NCBI RefSeq assembly: GCF_004571075.1
Contig: NZ_SPQP01000003.1
Span: forward strand, 1 to 64,000
Direction of reading: 5' to 3'
From: Blastococcus sp. TF02A-35
GTDB taxonomy: Bacteria; Actinomycetota; Actinomycetes; Mycobacteriales; Geodermatophilaceae
Length of the DNA: 64,000 bases
Under the pieces are notes generated by a model. That model was given only the letters and a program-made list of their open reading frames with translations, was not told where the DNA came from and ran no database searches. The position numbers and the translations under genes are program-made. Positions 1-9,205 of the stretch are shown here, piece by piece. The first letter of the stretch is position 1, and each line of letters begins with the position of its first letter.

Positions 1-1183
1 GATCTCCGACGTCGAAGCCCAGCTCGTTGAGCCGCTGCAGCCGCTCGGCAACCCGGTAGCGCTGCTCGTCGGTGCGGAAGACCTCCTCGCGGCGGCCGGC
101 GAGCTCGCGGCGCAGCCGGCGCAGGTGCCGGGCCAGGTCGCCGGAGGCGGCCATCGCGGCCAGCACCCGCTGCCCGGCGCGCGGCGGGCGGGCCCCGGTG
201 CGGGTGCGCCGCTCCACCACCAGGTCCCGCAGCACCGGCGGAGCCACCATCCAGCCGACGCCGAGCGTGGGGCTGACGATCTTGCCCGCGGTCCCGAGGT
301 GCACCACGACGTCGGGACCGAGCGCGCCCAGCAGCGGCAGGGGGGCGACGTCGTAGCGCAGCTCGCCGTCGTAGTCGTCCTCCAGCACCCACCAGCCCTC
401 CGCCCGCGCCCGCGCGACGAGCGCCAGCCGCCGCTCCGCGGCCATCCGGCGGCCCAGCGGGTACTGGTGGGCCGGCGTGCAGTAGACGGCGGCGACGTCG
501 GCCGGGACCGCGTCCACCACCAGGCCGTCGCGGTCCACCGGTACGGGCACCACCTCGGTCCCGGCGTCGCGCAGGGCGCCGACCACCCGCTGGTAGCCGG
601 GGTTCTCCACCGCCACCCGGCTGCCGGCGGGGAGCAGGCGGGCGACCTCGGCGACCGCGGCCGAGGTGCCGGTCGTCGCCAGCACGTCGTCGGCTCCCGC
701 CACGAGGCCCCGGTGCCGGAGCAGGTGCTCGGCGACCGCGGCCCGGAAGCCCGGGTCCCCGGCGGGCTCGGGCCCCCGGTCGGGCGGAGAGTCCCCGGCG
801 GCCCGCCAGGCGCGACGCCAGGCACCCCGCTCGAGGACCTCCAGGCACGGTGCCCCGGCCCGGAGGTCGACCAGCTCGGAGGAGGCCGCCGGCCGACCGC
901 CCCGGTGCGGAGGGGCGGTGGCGGACGGCGGCACCGCGCTCAGCACGTACGTTCCCGCGCCGCGGCGGGCACCGGCCCAGCCCTCGGCCAGCAGCTGGTC
1001 GTAGGCGGCCGAGGTGACGGTCCGGCTGACGCCCAGGGCGGCGGCGAGCTCCCGCGTGGAGGGCAGCCGGTCACCCGGCCGGAGCGTGCCGTCGGCGGTC
1101 GCGGCGCGCAGCGCGTCGGCCAGCTGCACCGGCAGCGGCGTGCGCGAGGCGCGGTCCAGCACCACGGGCGGAACGTCGACCAC
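1..1183 (-). CDS. MocR/PdxR-type GntR regulator with aminotransferase domain (3' end outside window)
   Basis: About 394 residues are visible; the frame is open to the left edge, so the C-terminus is missing. The GTG start at 1183 has a GAGGGGG ribosome-binding site 7 nt upstream. The N-terminal 75 residues form a GntR winged helix (LRPGDRLPSTRELAAALGVS is the recognition region). The rest is a fold-type-I aminotransferase-like domain with GYQRVVGAL, YCTPAHQYPLG, LEDDYDGELRYD and a likely PLP lysine in GTAGKIVSP. Family members are PLP-sensing transcription factors, often controlling vitamin B6 genes. It is divergent from a PNPOx-like gene, which is a typical MocR target arrangement. The effector and target here are inferred. 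Confidence 0.88.
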   Translation of the reverse strand, partial: MVDVPPVVLDRASRTPLPVQLADALRAATADGTLRPGDRLPSTRELAAALGVSRTVTSAAYDQLLAEGWAGARRGAGTYVLSAVPPSATAPPHRGGRPAASSELVDLRAGAPCLEVLERGAWRRAWRAAGDSPPDRGPEPAGDPGFRAAVAEHLLRHRGLVAGADDVLATTGTSAAVAEVARLLPAGSRVAVENPGYQRVVGALRDAGTEVVPVPVDRDGLVVDAVPADVAAVYCTPAHQYPLGRRMAAERRLALVARARAEGWWVLEDDYDGELRYDVAPLPLLGALGPDVVVHLGTAGKIVSPTLGVGWMVAPPVLRDLVVERRTRTGARPPRAGQRVLAAMAASGDLARHLRRLRRELAGRREEVFRTDEQRYRVAERLQRLNELGFDVGD

Positions 1184-1200
1184 GGCGCATCCCCCTCGAC

Positions 1201-1219
1201 CGGCAGGAGTGGACTGCCG
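1201..1219. promoter_or_regulatory. Inverted repeat in the MocR/PNPOx divergent promoter region
   Basis: CGGCAG and CTGCCG arms are separated by 7 bp. The repeat lies 18 bp upstream of the MocR start and 48 bp upstream of the divergent flavoprotein gene. It is a candidate operator for the MocR protein. A 6-bp arm can occur by chance in GC-rich DNA. Confidence 0.3.
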
Positions 1220-1266
1220 GAAAGCCGGCGGATTGGCCGTTCCAGGATGCCACTGGTCCTAGCAGC

Positions 1267-1947
1267 ATGATCACCGTGGACACCGCCGCCCCGCTCTCAC
1301 CCACGCCCCGCAGCACCGTGCGCCGGGGTGCCAAGCGCGCCCGCACCGAGCGGGCCGACCTGTACGCCGTGCTCGACGCCGGCCTGGTCGGCCACCTGGG
1401 CGTGGTGCTCGACGGCGCACCGGTCGTGCTGCCGACCGGCTACGGCCGCCGTGGCGAGACCCTCTACGTGCACGGCTCCACGGGTGCGGCGTCCCTGCGG
1501 GCGTCGGCCGCCGGCGTCCAGGTGTGCTTCACGGTCACCCACCTCGACGGGGTCGTCTACGCGCGCTCGACCTTCCACCACTCCCTCAACTACCGGTGCG
1601 CCGTGGTGCACGGCACCGCCCGGGTGGTCACCGACCACGACGAGCGCCTGCTCGCCCTGGAGGCGCTCACCGAGCAGCTCGCGCCGGGCTCCTGGACGAC
1701 GGCCCGGCTGCCCGACCGCAAGGAGCTCGCCGCCACCGCCGTCCTCGCGCTGGACCTGGGCGAGGCCAGCGTGAAGGTCCGCACCGGCCCGCCGGGCGAC
1801 GACGAGCGGGACCTGGCGCTGCCCGTGTGGGCCGGGGTGCTGCCCCTGCGGACGGTCGCCGGGGAGCCCGAGCCCTGCCCGCTGCTCCCCGAGGGGACGC
1901 CGGTCCCGCCCCACGTGCGGGAGCGCCGGCTCAGCCCCGGGGCGTGA
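1267..1947 (+). CDS. Pyridoxamine 5'-phosphate oxidase-related FMN-binding protein
   Basis: 226 residues with a split-barrel flavin-binding fold of the PNPOx-like type (Pyridox_ox_2-like). An N-terminal helix (RADLYAVLDAGLVGHLGVV) is followed by strands LPTGYGRRGETLYVHGS, VCFTVTHLDGVVYARS and FHHSLNYRCAVVHGTARVV, the usual order in this family. It is unlikely to be true PdxH, because it lacks the C-terminal PdxH dimer signature and is typical of the broad FMN/F420 oxidoreductase group. It is divergent from a MocR regulator that probably controls it. Its 3' end overlaps the convergent sugar-dehydrogenase gene by 17 bp. Substrate unknown. Confidence 0.85.
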   Translation: MITVDTAAPLSPTPRSTVRRGAKRARTERADLYAVLDAGLVGHLGVVLDGAPVVLPTGYGRRGETLYVHGSTGAASLRASAAGVQVCFTVTHLDGVVYARSTFHHSLNYRCAVVHGTARVVTDHDERLLALEALTEQLAPGSWTTARLPDRKELAATAVLALDLGEASVKVRTGPPGDDERDLALPVWAGVLPLRTVAGEPEPCPLLPEGTPVPPHVRERRLSPGA

Positions 1948-3055
1948 CCCGCAGCAGCTGGTCGTCCCCGCCGTTGTCGGTGAGGGCGTAGAGGGCGCCG
2001 TCGCCGCCCTGCTGGACGGTCCGGATGCGCCCGTGGGTGCCCTCGAGCTCGGGGACGCCGAACTGCTCGGCCACGGCGCCGTCGTCGTCGAGCCGCAGGG
2101 CCAGCACCCCCTGCGCCTTGAGCAGGGCCACGAGGAGCAGCCCGTCGTAGCTCGTCCACTCCTCGCCGGTCACGAACGTGGCGCCGCTCGTGGCCAGCGT
2201 CGGCTGCCCGGAGGACCACACCGCCTCGACCGCACCGTCGATCGCCGGGTCGGTCATCGGCACGCTCTCGTCGTAGGAGCCGCCGCCGTCGGGGTCCCAG
2301 CCGTAGTTGCCGCCCTCCCGGAGGAGGTTGACCTCGTCGTCGCGGTCGGGACCGTGCTCGACGGAGAAGACCTGCCCGGTCCCGGGCCGTACCGCCAGCC
2401 CCTGCACGTTGCGGTGCCCCGACGTCCACACCGCCACCTCGCCGGACGACGGGTCGACGCGCAGCACCTTGCCGCCCAGCGACCCCGCGTCCTGGGCCAC
2501 CGTGCCGCGCGCGGAGTCGCCGGTGCCGACCAGCAGCGCCCCGTCGGGCGCGAACTCCAGCCGGCACCCGCCGTGCCGTCCGCTGCGCTCGTTGAGCGGC
2601 AGCCCGCCCACCAGCGGGTCGGCCACGCGGGTCGCCGAGGACCAGTCCCCGGCGACCTCCCAGGCGACCACCCGGATGTCGCCGTCGGTGTGCCCCTGGC
2701 AGCTGTACAGGCGGCGGTCGGTCTCGAACGCCGGGTCCAGCGCGAGGCCCATGAGGCCGGTCTCCCCGTCGGCGAACAGGTCGGAGAAGTCGGCGGCGAC
2801 CTCGCGCACCTCGCCGTCGGGCAGGACGGCGGTGAGGCCGCCGGAGCGCTCGTCGACCAGCAGGGTCCCGTCCGGCGCCTGGACGACGTCCCACGGGTGG
2901 TCCAGCCCGCCGGCCACGACCTCGACCCGGAGGCCGGGCGCCGAGGGAGGTGGCGGGGCCTCGTCGACGTGCAGGGTGGCGGAGGAGCAGCCGGCCAGCA
3001 GCAGCGCCGCGAGGCAGGGGCCCACCACCAGCTCGCGCGCAGTGGCCCCCGGCAT
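1931..3055 (-). CDS. PQQ-dependent sugar (glucose/sorbosone) dehydrogenase family lipoprotein
   Basis: 374 residues. The ATG at 3055 was chosen because it begins a lipoprotein signal peptide (hydrophobic LVVGPCLAALLLAGC, lipobox LLAGC, Cys about 22) followed by a Pro-rich linker. The mature part is a six-bladed beta-propeller of the glucose/sorbosone dehydrogenase family: GLDHPWDVVQAPDGTLLV, GETGLMGLALDPAF, NERSGRHGGCRLEFAPDG, SLGGKVLRVDP, GHRNVQGLAVRP and EHGPDRDDEVNLLREGGNYG are family hallmarks. It is predicted to be membrane-anchored outside the cell and to oxidise a sugar or alcohol, passing electrons toward quinone. It starts 11 bp after the polyprenyl synthase and is probably the last gene of the nuo transcription unit. 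Confidence 0.88.
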   Translation of the reverse strand: MPGATARELVVGPCLAALLLAGCSSATLHVDEAPPPPSAPGLRVEVVAGGLDHPWDVVQAPDGTLLVDERSGGLTAVLPDGEVREVAADFSDLFADGETGLMGLALDPAFETDRRLYSCQGHTDGDIRVVAWEVAGDWSSATRVADPLVGGLPLNERSGRHGGCRLEFAPDGALLVGTGDSARGTVAQDAGSLGGKVLRVDPSSGEVAVWTSGHRNVQGLAVRPGTGQVFSVEHGPDRDDEVNLLREGGNYGWDPDGGGSYDESVPMTDPAIDGAVEAVWSSGQPTLATSGATFVTGEEWTSYDGLLLVALLKAQGVLALRLDDDGAVAEQFGVPELEGTHGRIRTVQQGGDGALYALTDNGGDDQLLRVTPRG

Positions 3056-3066
3056 GGTGGTCCCGA

Positions 3067-4119
3067 TCAGCTGGTGCGGGTGACCACGTAGTCGCACAGC
3101 GCGGAGAGCGCGTCCCGCACGTCGCCGGCCGGCACGTCGCCCAGCCGCGCGCGGGCGCGGTCGGCGTACTCGCGCAGGACCTCCGTCGCGCGGGCCAGCG
3201 AGCGGGAGGCCCGCAGCAGCGCCAGCGCCTCGGCGTGCTCGACGTCGTCGGTGACCGGTGCGGCGACCAGCTCCCGCAGCCGGGCCTCGGCCGGGTCCTC
3301 GCCGGCGAGCGCGAACAGCACCGGGAGGGTCGCGATGCCCTCGCGCAGGTCGGTGCCCGGCAGCTTTCCGGAGGCGCCGTCGGTGACGATGTCGAGCAGG
3401 TCGTCCGAGAGCTGGAAGGCCACGCCGACCTCCTCGCCGAACGCGGTCAGCGCCTCGACCAGGTCCGGCCGCACCCCGGCGAACTCGGCGCCGAAGCGGG
3501 CGGAGGTCGCCACCAGCGAGCCGGTCTTGTCGGCCAGCACCTGCAGGTAGTGGGCGACCGGGTCCTCGCCGGGCTGCGCGCCGACGGTCTCCTGGATCTG
3601 GCCGGTGACCAGCCGCTCGAAGGTGCGGGCCTGCACCCGGACGGCGTCGGGCCCGAGGTCGGCCAGGATGTCCGAGGCGCGGGCGAAGAGCAGGTCGCCG
3701 GTGAGGATGGCGACGCTGTTGCTCCACCGGCTGTTGGCGCTCGGGGCCCCGCGGCGCACGGCGGCCTCGTCCATGACGTCGTCGTGGTAGAGCGTGGCCA
3801 GGTGGGTCAGCTCGCAGACGACGGCGCCCTCGGTCACCTGGGGCGCGTCGGCGTCGCCGAGCTGGGCGGCCAGCAGCGCCAGCATCGGGCGGAACCGCTT
3901 CCCGCCGGCGGCCATGAGGTGGCCGGCGGCCTCGCGCACGAACGGGTGCTCGCTGCCGACGGCCACGGCCAGCCGCGACTCCACCCGGGCCAGCCCCTCG
4001 GCCAGGGCGGCGCCGAGCTCCCCCTCGGGGAGCCAGGGGCCGATGGTCGAGGCCGGCGTCGAGATCCGGTGCCAGACCTCGGTGGGGGTGCCGTCGGTCG
4101 CGGCACGGGCTCCGGTCAT
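3067..4119 (-). CDS. Long-chain polyprenyl diphosphate synthase (menaquinone side chain)
   Basis: 350 residues, normal for trans-prenyltransferases. It carries GGKRFRP at about 72-78, the first Asp-rich motif DDVMD at 113-117, GDLLFARA at about 141-148 and the second Asp-rich motif DDLLD at 239-243, and condenses isopentenyl diphosphate onto an allylic primer. The DDxxD form and the neighbours (menJ-like, nuo, men genes) suggest hepta- to nonaprenyl diphosphate for the menaquinone tail. It corresponds by position to M. tuberculosis grcC1 (from memory). The ATG follows the nuoN stop with one intervening base (TGA-T-ATG), so it is probably translated in the nuo operon. Exact chain length cannot be read from the sequence. 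Confidence 0.9.
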   Translation of the reverse strand: MTGARAATDGTPTEVWHRISTPASTIGPWLPEGELGAALAEGLARVESRLAVAVGSEHPFVREAAGHLMAAGGKRFRPMLALLAAQLGDADAPQVTEGAVVCELTHLATLYHDDVMDEAAVRRGAPSANSRWSNSVAILTGDLLFARASDILADLGPDAVRVQARTFERLVTGQIQETVGAQPGEDPVAHYLQVLADKTGSLVATSARFGAEFAGVRPDLVEALTAFGEEVGVAFQLSDDLLDIVTDGASGKLPGTDLREGIATLPVLFALAGEDPAEARLRELVAAPVTDDVEHAEALALLRASRSLARATEVLREYADRARARLGDVPAGDVRDALSALCDYVVTRTS

Positions 4120-4120
4120 A

Positions 4121-5659
4121 TCAACCGACGAAGATAGCCGCCTGCTCGGCGAGTTCGAGCACCGCCCCGGGCAGGATGCCCAGAGCCAGGGTGGCCGTCG
4201 CCGTCACCGCCAGCACGACCGTGGTGGGGACGCCGGGGACGCCGACCGTCGGGCCGTCGGCCACCGGCTCGGAGAAGTACATGAGCACGATGACCCGCAG
4301 GTAGAAGAACGCCGCCACGGCGCTGGCCAGCAGCGCGACGACGACCAGCGGCCAGGCGCCCTGCTCGATGGCCGCGCGGAACACCGCGAACTTGCCGGTG
4401 AACCCGGCGGTGAGAGGGATGCCGGCCAGGGCGAGCAGGAACAGGGTCATCACCGCGGCCGTGAGCGGCGAGCGCGCCCCCAGCCCGGCCCACTGCGACA
4501 GGTGGGTGGCCTCGCCGTCGCCGTCCCGCACGAGGGTCAGGACGGCGAAGGCGCCGAGCGTGGTCAGGCCGTAGGTGAGCAGGTAGAACATCGTGGCCGC
4601 CAGGCCGGAGCCCTCTCCCCCGCCACCGAGGCCCAGCACGCCGGTGAGCAGGAAGCCCGCGTGCGCCACCGACGAGTAGGCGAGCATCCGCTTGAGGTCG
4701 GTCTGGGTCAGGCCCAGCACCGCGCCGACGACCATGGAGACGATCGCGACGGCGTAGACCAGCGGCCGCCAGGTCCACTCGGCGGTGCCGAAGGCGACGT
4801 ACAGCAGCCGGAGGATGGCGCCGAAGGCCGCCACCTTGGTGCAGGCGGCCATGAACGCCGTGACCGGCGTCGGGGCGCCCTGGTAGACGTCGGGCGTCCA
4901 GGTGTGGAACGGCGCCACGCTGGCCTTGAAGAGCAGCCCGACGACGAGCAGGGCCAGCCCGAGGACGAGCAGCACGTCACCGCCGCCGTCGGGCCCCGCC
5001 GCGCGGATGTCGCTCAGCCGGACGCTGCCCGTGGCGCCGTAGACCAGGGCCAGGCCGTAGAGGAAGAAGGCCGACGCGAAGGCACCGAGGAGGAAGTACT
5101 TGACCGCCGCCTCCTGGGAGAGGAGCCGGCGACGGCGGGCCATGCCGCTGATCAGGTACAGCGGCAGGCTGAGCACCTCCAGCGCCACGAACATGATCAG
5201 CAGGTCGTTGGCCGCGACGAACAGCATCATGCCGCCGATGGCGAAGGTGGCCAGCGGGTAGACCTCGGTCTGCACGCGGGGCGTGGTCACGAGCTCGCGG
5301 TCGCGCGGGCTGCCGGCCGGCACCGCCGCGCTGACGACGAACGCCGACCGCGCCGGGTCCAGGGACCGCTCGGCGAACAGCAGGATGGACAGCGCCCCCA
5401 GCCCGGCGATCGTGGCCTGCAGGAACAGCGCGGCCCCGTCGACGGCGAGCGCGCCGCCCGCGGTGACCTCGTGCGTGCCGGCGAGCAGCAGCGTGGCCAC
5501 GAGCGCGCCGCCGGTGCCGACGAGGGCGATCGCCACCTGCACCGGGTGGCGCACGTCGCGCGGGGCGAACGCCTCCACGAGCACCCCGAGGCACGCGGCG
5601 CCGAGCACCAGCAGCAGCGGGGCGAGCGCGGCGAAGGAGAGGTCGGGCACCTCGATCAT
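4121..5659 (-). CDS. nuoN: NADH-quinone oxidoreductase subunit N
   Basis: 512 residues of a polytopic membrane subunit of the Mrp-antiporter type. The proton-translocation core is visible: KASVAPFHTWTPDVYQGAPT, which carries the conserved Lys and the Pro break of the discontinuous helix, then SSVAHAGFLLTGV and TAGFTGKFAVF. Start ATG at 5659 (MIEVPDLSFAALAPLLLVLG) overlaps the nuoM stop in an ATGA, indicating translational coupling. A longer in-frame opening upstream lies inside nuoM and is rejected. The loop around residues 115-135, between RSAFVVSAAVPAGSPRDREL and VYPLATFAIGGMM, is typical of actinobacterial NuoN. Confidence 0.95.
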   Translation of the reverse strand: MIEVPDLSFAALAPLLLVLGAACLGVLVEAFAPRDVRHPVQVAIALVGTGGALVATLLLAGTHEVTAGGALAVDGAALFLQATIAGLGALSILLFAERSLDPARSAFVVSAAVPAGSPRDRELVTTPRVQTEVYPLATFAIGGMMLFVAANDLLIMFVALEVLSLPLYLISGMARRRRLLSQEAAVKYFLLGAFASAFFLYGLALVYGATGSVRLSDIRAAGPDGGGDVLLVLGLALLVVGLLFKASVAPFHTWTPDVYQGAPTPVTAFMAACTKVAAFGAILRLLYVAFGTAEWTWRPLVYAVAIVSMVVGAVLGLTQTDLKRMLAYSSVAHAGFLLTGVLGLGGGGEGSGLAATMFYLLTYGLTTLGAFAVLTLVRDGDGEATHLSQWAGLGARSPLTAAVMTLFLLALAGIPLTAGFTGKFAVFRAAIEQGAWPLVVVALLASAVAAFFYLRVIVLMYFSEPVADGPTVGVPGVPTTVVLAVTATATLALGILPGAVLELAEQAAIFVG

Positions 5660-7251
5660 CGGTCCGTTCCTCCGGTGTCGGTGCCGACGTCGCTCAGGGT
5701 GGCGCTCACGGCGGGCTCGATCAGGTCCAGCAGCGGCTGGGGGTACACGCCCAGCCCGATGATCAGCGCGACCAGCGGGGCGACCACGGCGAGCTCGCGG
5801 CGGCTCAGGTCCGTGACGCGCAGGGTGCGGGTCGGCGCGGTCAGCGTGGCGGTCGCGCCGTGGGCCTGCTGCGCCTCCTGCGGCGCCTCGGGGCCGGCGT
5901 CGGCCAGCAGCACGCCGCGGGGCGGGCCGTGCATCGTGCGCTGGTACATCAGCAGGATGTAGAGCGCGGCCAGAATGATGCCGGCGGTCGCCACGACGGT
6001 GAAGACCGGGCGCTCGGGGAACGAGCCGATGAGCACCAGGAACTCGCTGACGAAGCTGTTCGTGCCCGGCAGTGCGAGCGACGCCAGGCCCGCGACCAGG
6101 AAGGCGCCGGCCAGCTTGGGTGCGTGCCGCGCGACGCCGCCGTAGTCGCCGATCTCCCGGGACCCGCCGCGGGCGATGAGCATGCCGACCACGAGGAAGA
6201 GCAGCCCCGTCGCGATGCCGTGGTTGACCATGTAGAGCACCGCACCGGTGCCGGCCTCGGTGGTGAACGCGAAGATGCCCAGCGCGATGAACCCGAAGTG
6301 CGAGATGGACGTGTAGGACACCAGGCGCTTCATGTCGCTCTGCCCCATGGCCAGCAGCGCCGCGTAGAGGATGCCGGCCACGGCCAGGACCAGCACGAAC
6401 GGCGCGAAGAACCGCGAGGCGTCGGGGAACAGCGGCAGGCAGTAGCGCAGGAACCCGAACGTGCCGACCTTGTCCAGGACGCCGACCAGCAGCACCGCCC
6501 CGCCGATCGGGGCCTCGGCGCCGGAGTCGGGCAGCCAGGTGTGGAACGGGACCAGCGGCGCCTTGATCGCGAAGGCGACGAAGAAGCCCAGGAACAGCAG
6601 CTTCTGCACGTCGGGGTCGATGTCCAGCTGACGCAGCGCGTCGAAGGCGAAGGTGCCCTCCCCCAGCTGGCTGGTGCTCACCACGTACAGGCCGATGACG
6701 GCGGCCAGCATGATCAGCCCGCCGACGAGGCTGTAGAGGAAGAACTTGACCGCCGCGTACTGCCGCCGCGGCCCGCCGAAGCTGCCGATCAGGAAGTACA
6801 TCGGGACGAGCATCGCCTCGAAGAAGACGTAGAAGAGCAGCACGTCGACGGCGGCGAAGACGCCGACCATCATCGCCTCGAGGAGCAGCAGCCAGGCGAA
6901 GAAGACCCGCGGCGGGCGGGGGCCGGTGTCCGCCTCGTGCCAGGACGCCCCGACGACCAGCGGCACCAGCACGCCGATGAGCAGCAGCATCACCAGGGCG
7001 ATGCCGTCGACGCCGAGGGCGAAGTCCGCACCGAAGTCGGGGATCCACGACACCGACGTCGTCAGCTGGAACCGGTCGCCGTCGGGGTCGAAGGCCAGCG
7101 TGGCCAGGACCGCCAGCAGCAGGACCGCGAGGCTGACGCCGAGGGCGACCTGCTTGGCGAGCAGGGACCGCCCGCGCGGCAGCGCGGCCACGACGGCGGC
7201 CCCGACCGCGGGCAGCGCGATCATGAGCAGGAGCCAGGGGAAGTCGCTCAC
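5656..7251 (-). CDS. nuoM: NADH-quinone oxidoreductase subunit M
   Basis: 531 residues with about 14 membrane helices, one of three antiporter-like proton-pumping subunits of complex I. Diagnostic stretches are FYVFFEAMLVPMYFLIG (glutamate of the TM5 network), IKAPLVPFHTWLPDSGAEAP (Lys and Pro of TM7) and KRLVSYTSISHFGFIALG, then TNSFVSEFLVLIGSF. The last 80 residues contain a charged insertion (GPEAPQEAQQAHG) before the final helix. It starts 28 bp after the nuoL stop and ends in an ATGA overlap with nuoN. Confidence 0.96.
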   Translation of the reverse strand: MSDFPWLLLMIALPAVGAAVVAALPRGRSLLAKQVALGVSLAVLLLAVLATLAFDPDGDRFQLTTSVSWIPDFGADFALGVDGIALVMLLLIGVLVPLVVGASWHEADTGPRPPRVFFAWLLLLEAMMVGVFAAVDVLLFYVFFEAMLVPMYFLIGSFGGPRRQYAAVKFFLYSLVGGLIMLAAVIGLYVVSTSQLGEGTFAFDALRQLDIDPDVQKLLFLGFFVAFAIKAPLVPFHTWLPDSGAEAPIGGAVLLVGVLDKVGTFGFLRYCLPLFPDASRFFAPFVLVLAVAGILYAALLAMGQSDMKRLVSYTSISHFGFIALGIFAFTTEAGTGAVLYMVNHGIATGLLFLVVGMLIARGGSREIGDYGGVARHAPKLAGAFLVAGLASLALPGTNSFVSEFLVLIGSFPERPVFTVVATAGIILAALYILLMYQRTMHGPPRGVLLADAGPEAPQEAQQAHGATATLTAPTRTLRVTDLSRRELAVVAPLVALIIGLGVYPQPLLDLIEPAVSATLSDVGTDTGGTDR

Positions 7252-7279
7252 GAGGCGCCCTTTCCGGAAGTCGAGGAGG

Positions 7280-9184
7280 TCATCCCGCCGTCACCGCCAG
7301 CAGGGCCCCGGCCACCATGACGGCGCCGCCGAGCATGCCGAGGGCGTAGGTCCGCACGAAGCCGGTCTGCGCCCGTCCCAGCCGCGACGACGACCCGCCC
7401 AGGCCCGCGGCCAGGCCGTTGACCGCGCCGTCGACGCCGCGGTTGTCGAACCAGACCAGCGCGCGGGTCAGCCACTGGCCGGGCCGCATGAACAGCGACT
7501 CGTTGACCGCGTCGGCGTAGAGCGCGTTGCGGGCAGCCCGGGTGACCGGCGAGACGCGCACGGGGGCGGTGACCGGCACCTCGCGGCGGCCGACGAACAG
7601 CCAGGCCGCCAGGACGCCGAGCAGCATCACGACGGTCACGACCAGCCCGACCAGGGCCGGGGCCACGACGTGCGCCGCCTCCTCCGGCTCGCCGAACACC
7701 GGCTCCAGCCAGCCCGACAGGGGGACCACCGAGACCAGGAGCGCGCCGGAGAACACCGAGCCGACGGCCAGCACGACCATCGGGGCGGTCATGACCGTCG
7801 GCGACTCGTGCGGGTGCAGGCCGTCCTCCCAGCGGGCCCGGCCGAAGAAGGTCATGAGCATCAGCCGGGTCATGTAGAACGCGGTCAACCCCGCGCCGAG
7901 CACGGCCACGCCGCCGAGGACCCAGCCCCAGACGTCGTCGCGGTCCAGCGCCGCCTCGATGATCGCGTCCTTGGTGAAGTAGCCCGACAGGAACGGGAAG
8001 CCGATCAGGGCCAGGTAGCCCAGGCCGAAGGTGGCGAAGGTGACCGGCAGCTTCCGCCACAGCCCGCCGAAGCGGCGCATGTCCACCGAGTCGTCCATCG
8101 CGTGCATGACCGAGCCGGCACCGAGGAAGAGGCCGGCCTTGAAGAAGCCGTGTGCCAGCAGGTGGGCCAGGCCGGCGACGTACCCCGCGGGGCCCAGGCC
8201 GACGGCGAGGAACATGTAGCCGATCTGGCTGACCGTCGAGTACGCCAGGACCTTCTTGATGTCGTCGTAGGCGCAGCCGGCGATGGCCCCGACCAGCAGG
8301 GTCAGGGCGCCCACGGCGAGGACGACGGCGCGGGCGGTGGGCGTCAGGTCGTAGATCGGCGCGGAGCGGGCGATCAGGTAGACGCCGGCGGTGACCATGG
8401 TCGCGGCGTGGATGAGCGCCGAGACCGGGGTCGGGCCCTCCATCGCGTCCGGCAGCCAGGCCTGCAGCGGGAACTGGCCGGACTTGCCGCAGGCGCCGAG
8501 GAGCAGCAGCAGCCCGATCGCGGTGATGGTCCCGCCGGCGAGGGTGCCGACGGTCCCGTGCACGCCGGCGTAGGACGTCGTCCCGAGCTGGGCGAACATG
8601 ATGAAGATGGCGATCGCCAGCCCGACGTCGCCAACCCGGTTCATGATGAACGCCTTCTTCGCCGCGGTGGCCGCGGCCGGGCGGGTGTACCAGAAGGCGA
8701 TCAGCAGGTAGGACGCGAGACCGACGCCCTCCCAGCCGACGTAGAGCGCGACGTAGCTGTTGCCCAGGACCAGCAGCAGCATCGCGGCCACGAACAGGTT
8801 CAGGTAGGCGAAGAACCGCCGGCGGGCGGGGTCGTGCGCCATGTAGCCGATCGAGTAGACGTGGATCAGCGATCCGACGCCGGTGATCAGCAGCGCGAAC
8901 ACCGCCGACAGCGGGTCGTAGAGCAGCCCCGCGGTGACGTCGAGGTCGCCGGCGGAGATGAACGTGAACAGCTCGACGTCGGCCGAGCGCCCGTCGGTCC
9001 CGGCGAGCTGCACCGTGCAGGCCACGGCGAGCACGAAGGCGGCGACGACCGTCGCCGTCCCCAGCAGGTGGCCCCACCGGTCGGTGCGGCGGCCACCCAG
9101 CAGCAGGACGGCGGCGCCGGCGAGCGGCAGCGCGATCAGCAGCCAGGAGGCGGCGAGCAGCCCTTCAGCAGGCACGGTGCCCAT
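7280..9184 (-). CDS. nuoL: NADH-quinone oxidoreductase subunit L
   Basis: 634 residues, the usual size for NuoL, with the distal antiporter-like module and the long C-terminal lateral helix region. Motifs: FAYLNLFVAAMLLLVLGNSY, GWEGVGLASYLLIAFWY, GKSGQFPLQAWLPDAMEGPT (pumping Lys and Pro break), PVSALIHAATMVTAGVYLI, KKVLAYSTVSQIGYM and FPFLSGYFTKDAIIE. ATG at 9184. It starts 21 bp after the nuoK stop. Confidence 0.96.
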   Translation of the reverse strand: MGTVPAEGLLAASWLLIALPLAGAAVLLLGGRRTDRWGHLLGTATVVAAFVLAVACTVQLAGTDGRSADVELFTFISAGDLDVTAGLLYDPLSAVFALLITGVGSLIHVYSIGYMAHDPARRRFFAYLNLFVAAMLLLVLGNSYVALYVGWEGVGLASYLLIAFWYTRPAAATAAKKAFIMNRVGDVGLAIAIFIMFAQLGTTSYAGVHGTVGTLAGGTITAIGLLLLLGACGKSGQFPLQAWLPDAMEGPTPVSALIHAATMVTAGVYLIARSAPIYDLTPTARAVVLAVGALTLLVGAIAGCAYDDIKKVLAYSTVSQIGYMFLAVGLGPAGYVAGLAHLLAHGFFKAGLFLGAGSVMHAMDDSVDMRRFGGLWRKLPVTFATFGLGYLALIGFPFLSGYFTKDAIIEAALDRDDVWGWVLGGVAVLGAGLTAFYMTRLMLMTFFGRARWEDGLHPHESPTVMTAPMVVLAVGSVFSGALLVSVVPLSGWLEPVFGEPEEAAHVVAPALVGLVVTVVMLLGVLAAWLFVGRREVPVTAPVRVSPVTRAARNALYADAVNESLFMRPGQWLTRALVWFDNRGVDGAVNGLAAGLGGSSSRLGRAQTGFVRTYALGMLGGAVMVAGALLAVTAG

Positions 9185-9205
9185 GTCCGTCGACCCCGTC
9201 CCCGG

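Noticed and set aside
1260-1265. TAGCAG just before the PNPOx start as a -10 element
   Set aside because: Only 1 nt separates it from the ATG and the last base is not T, unlike the 6-8 nt spacing elsewhere.
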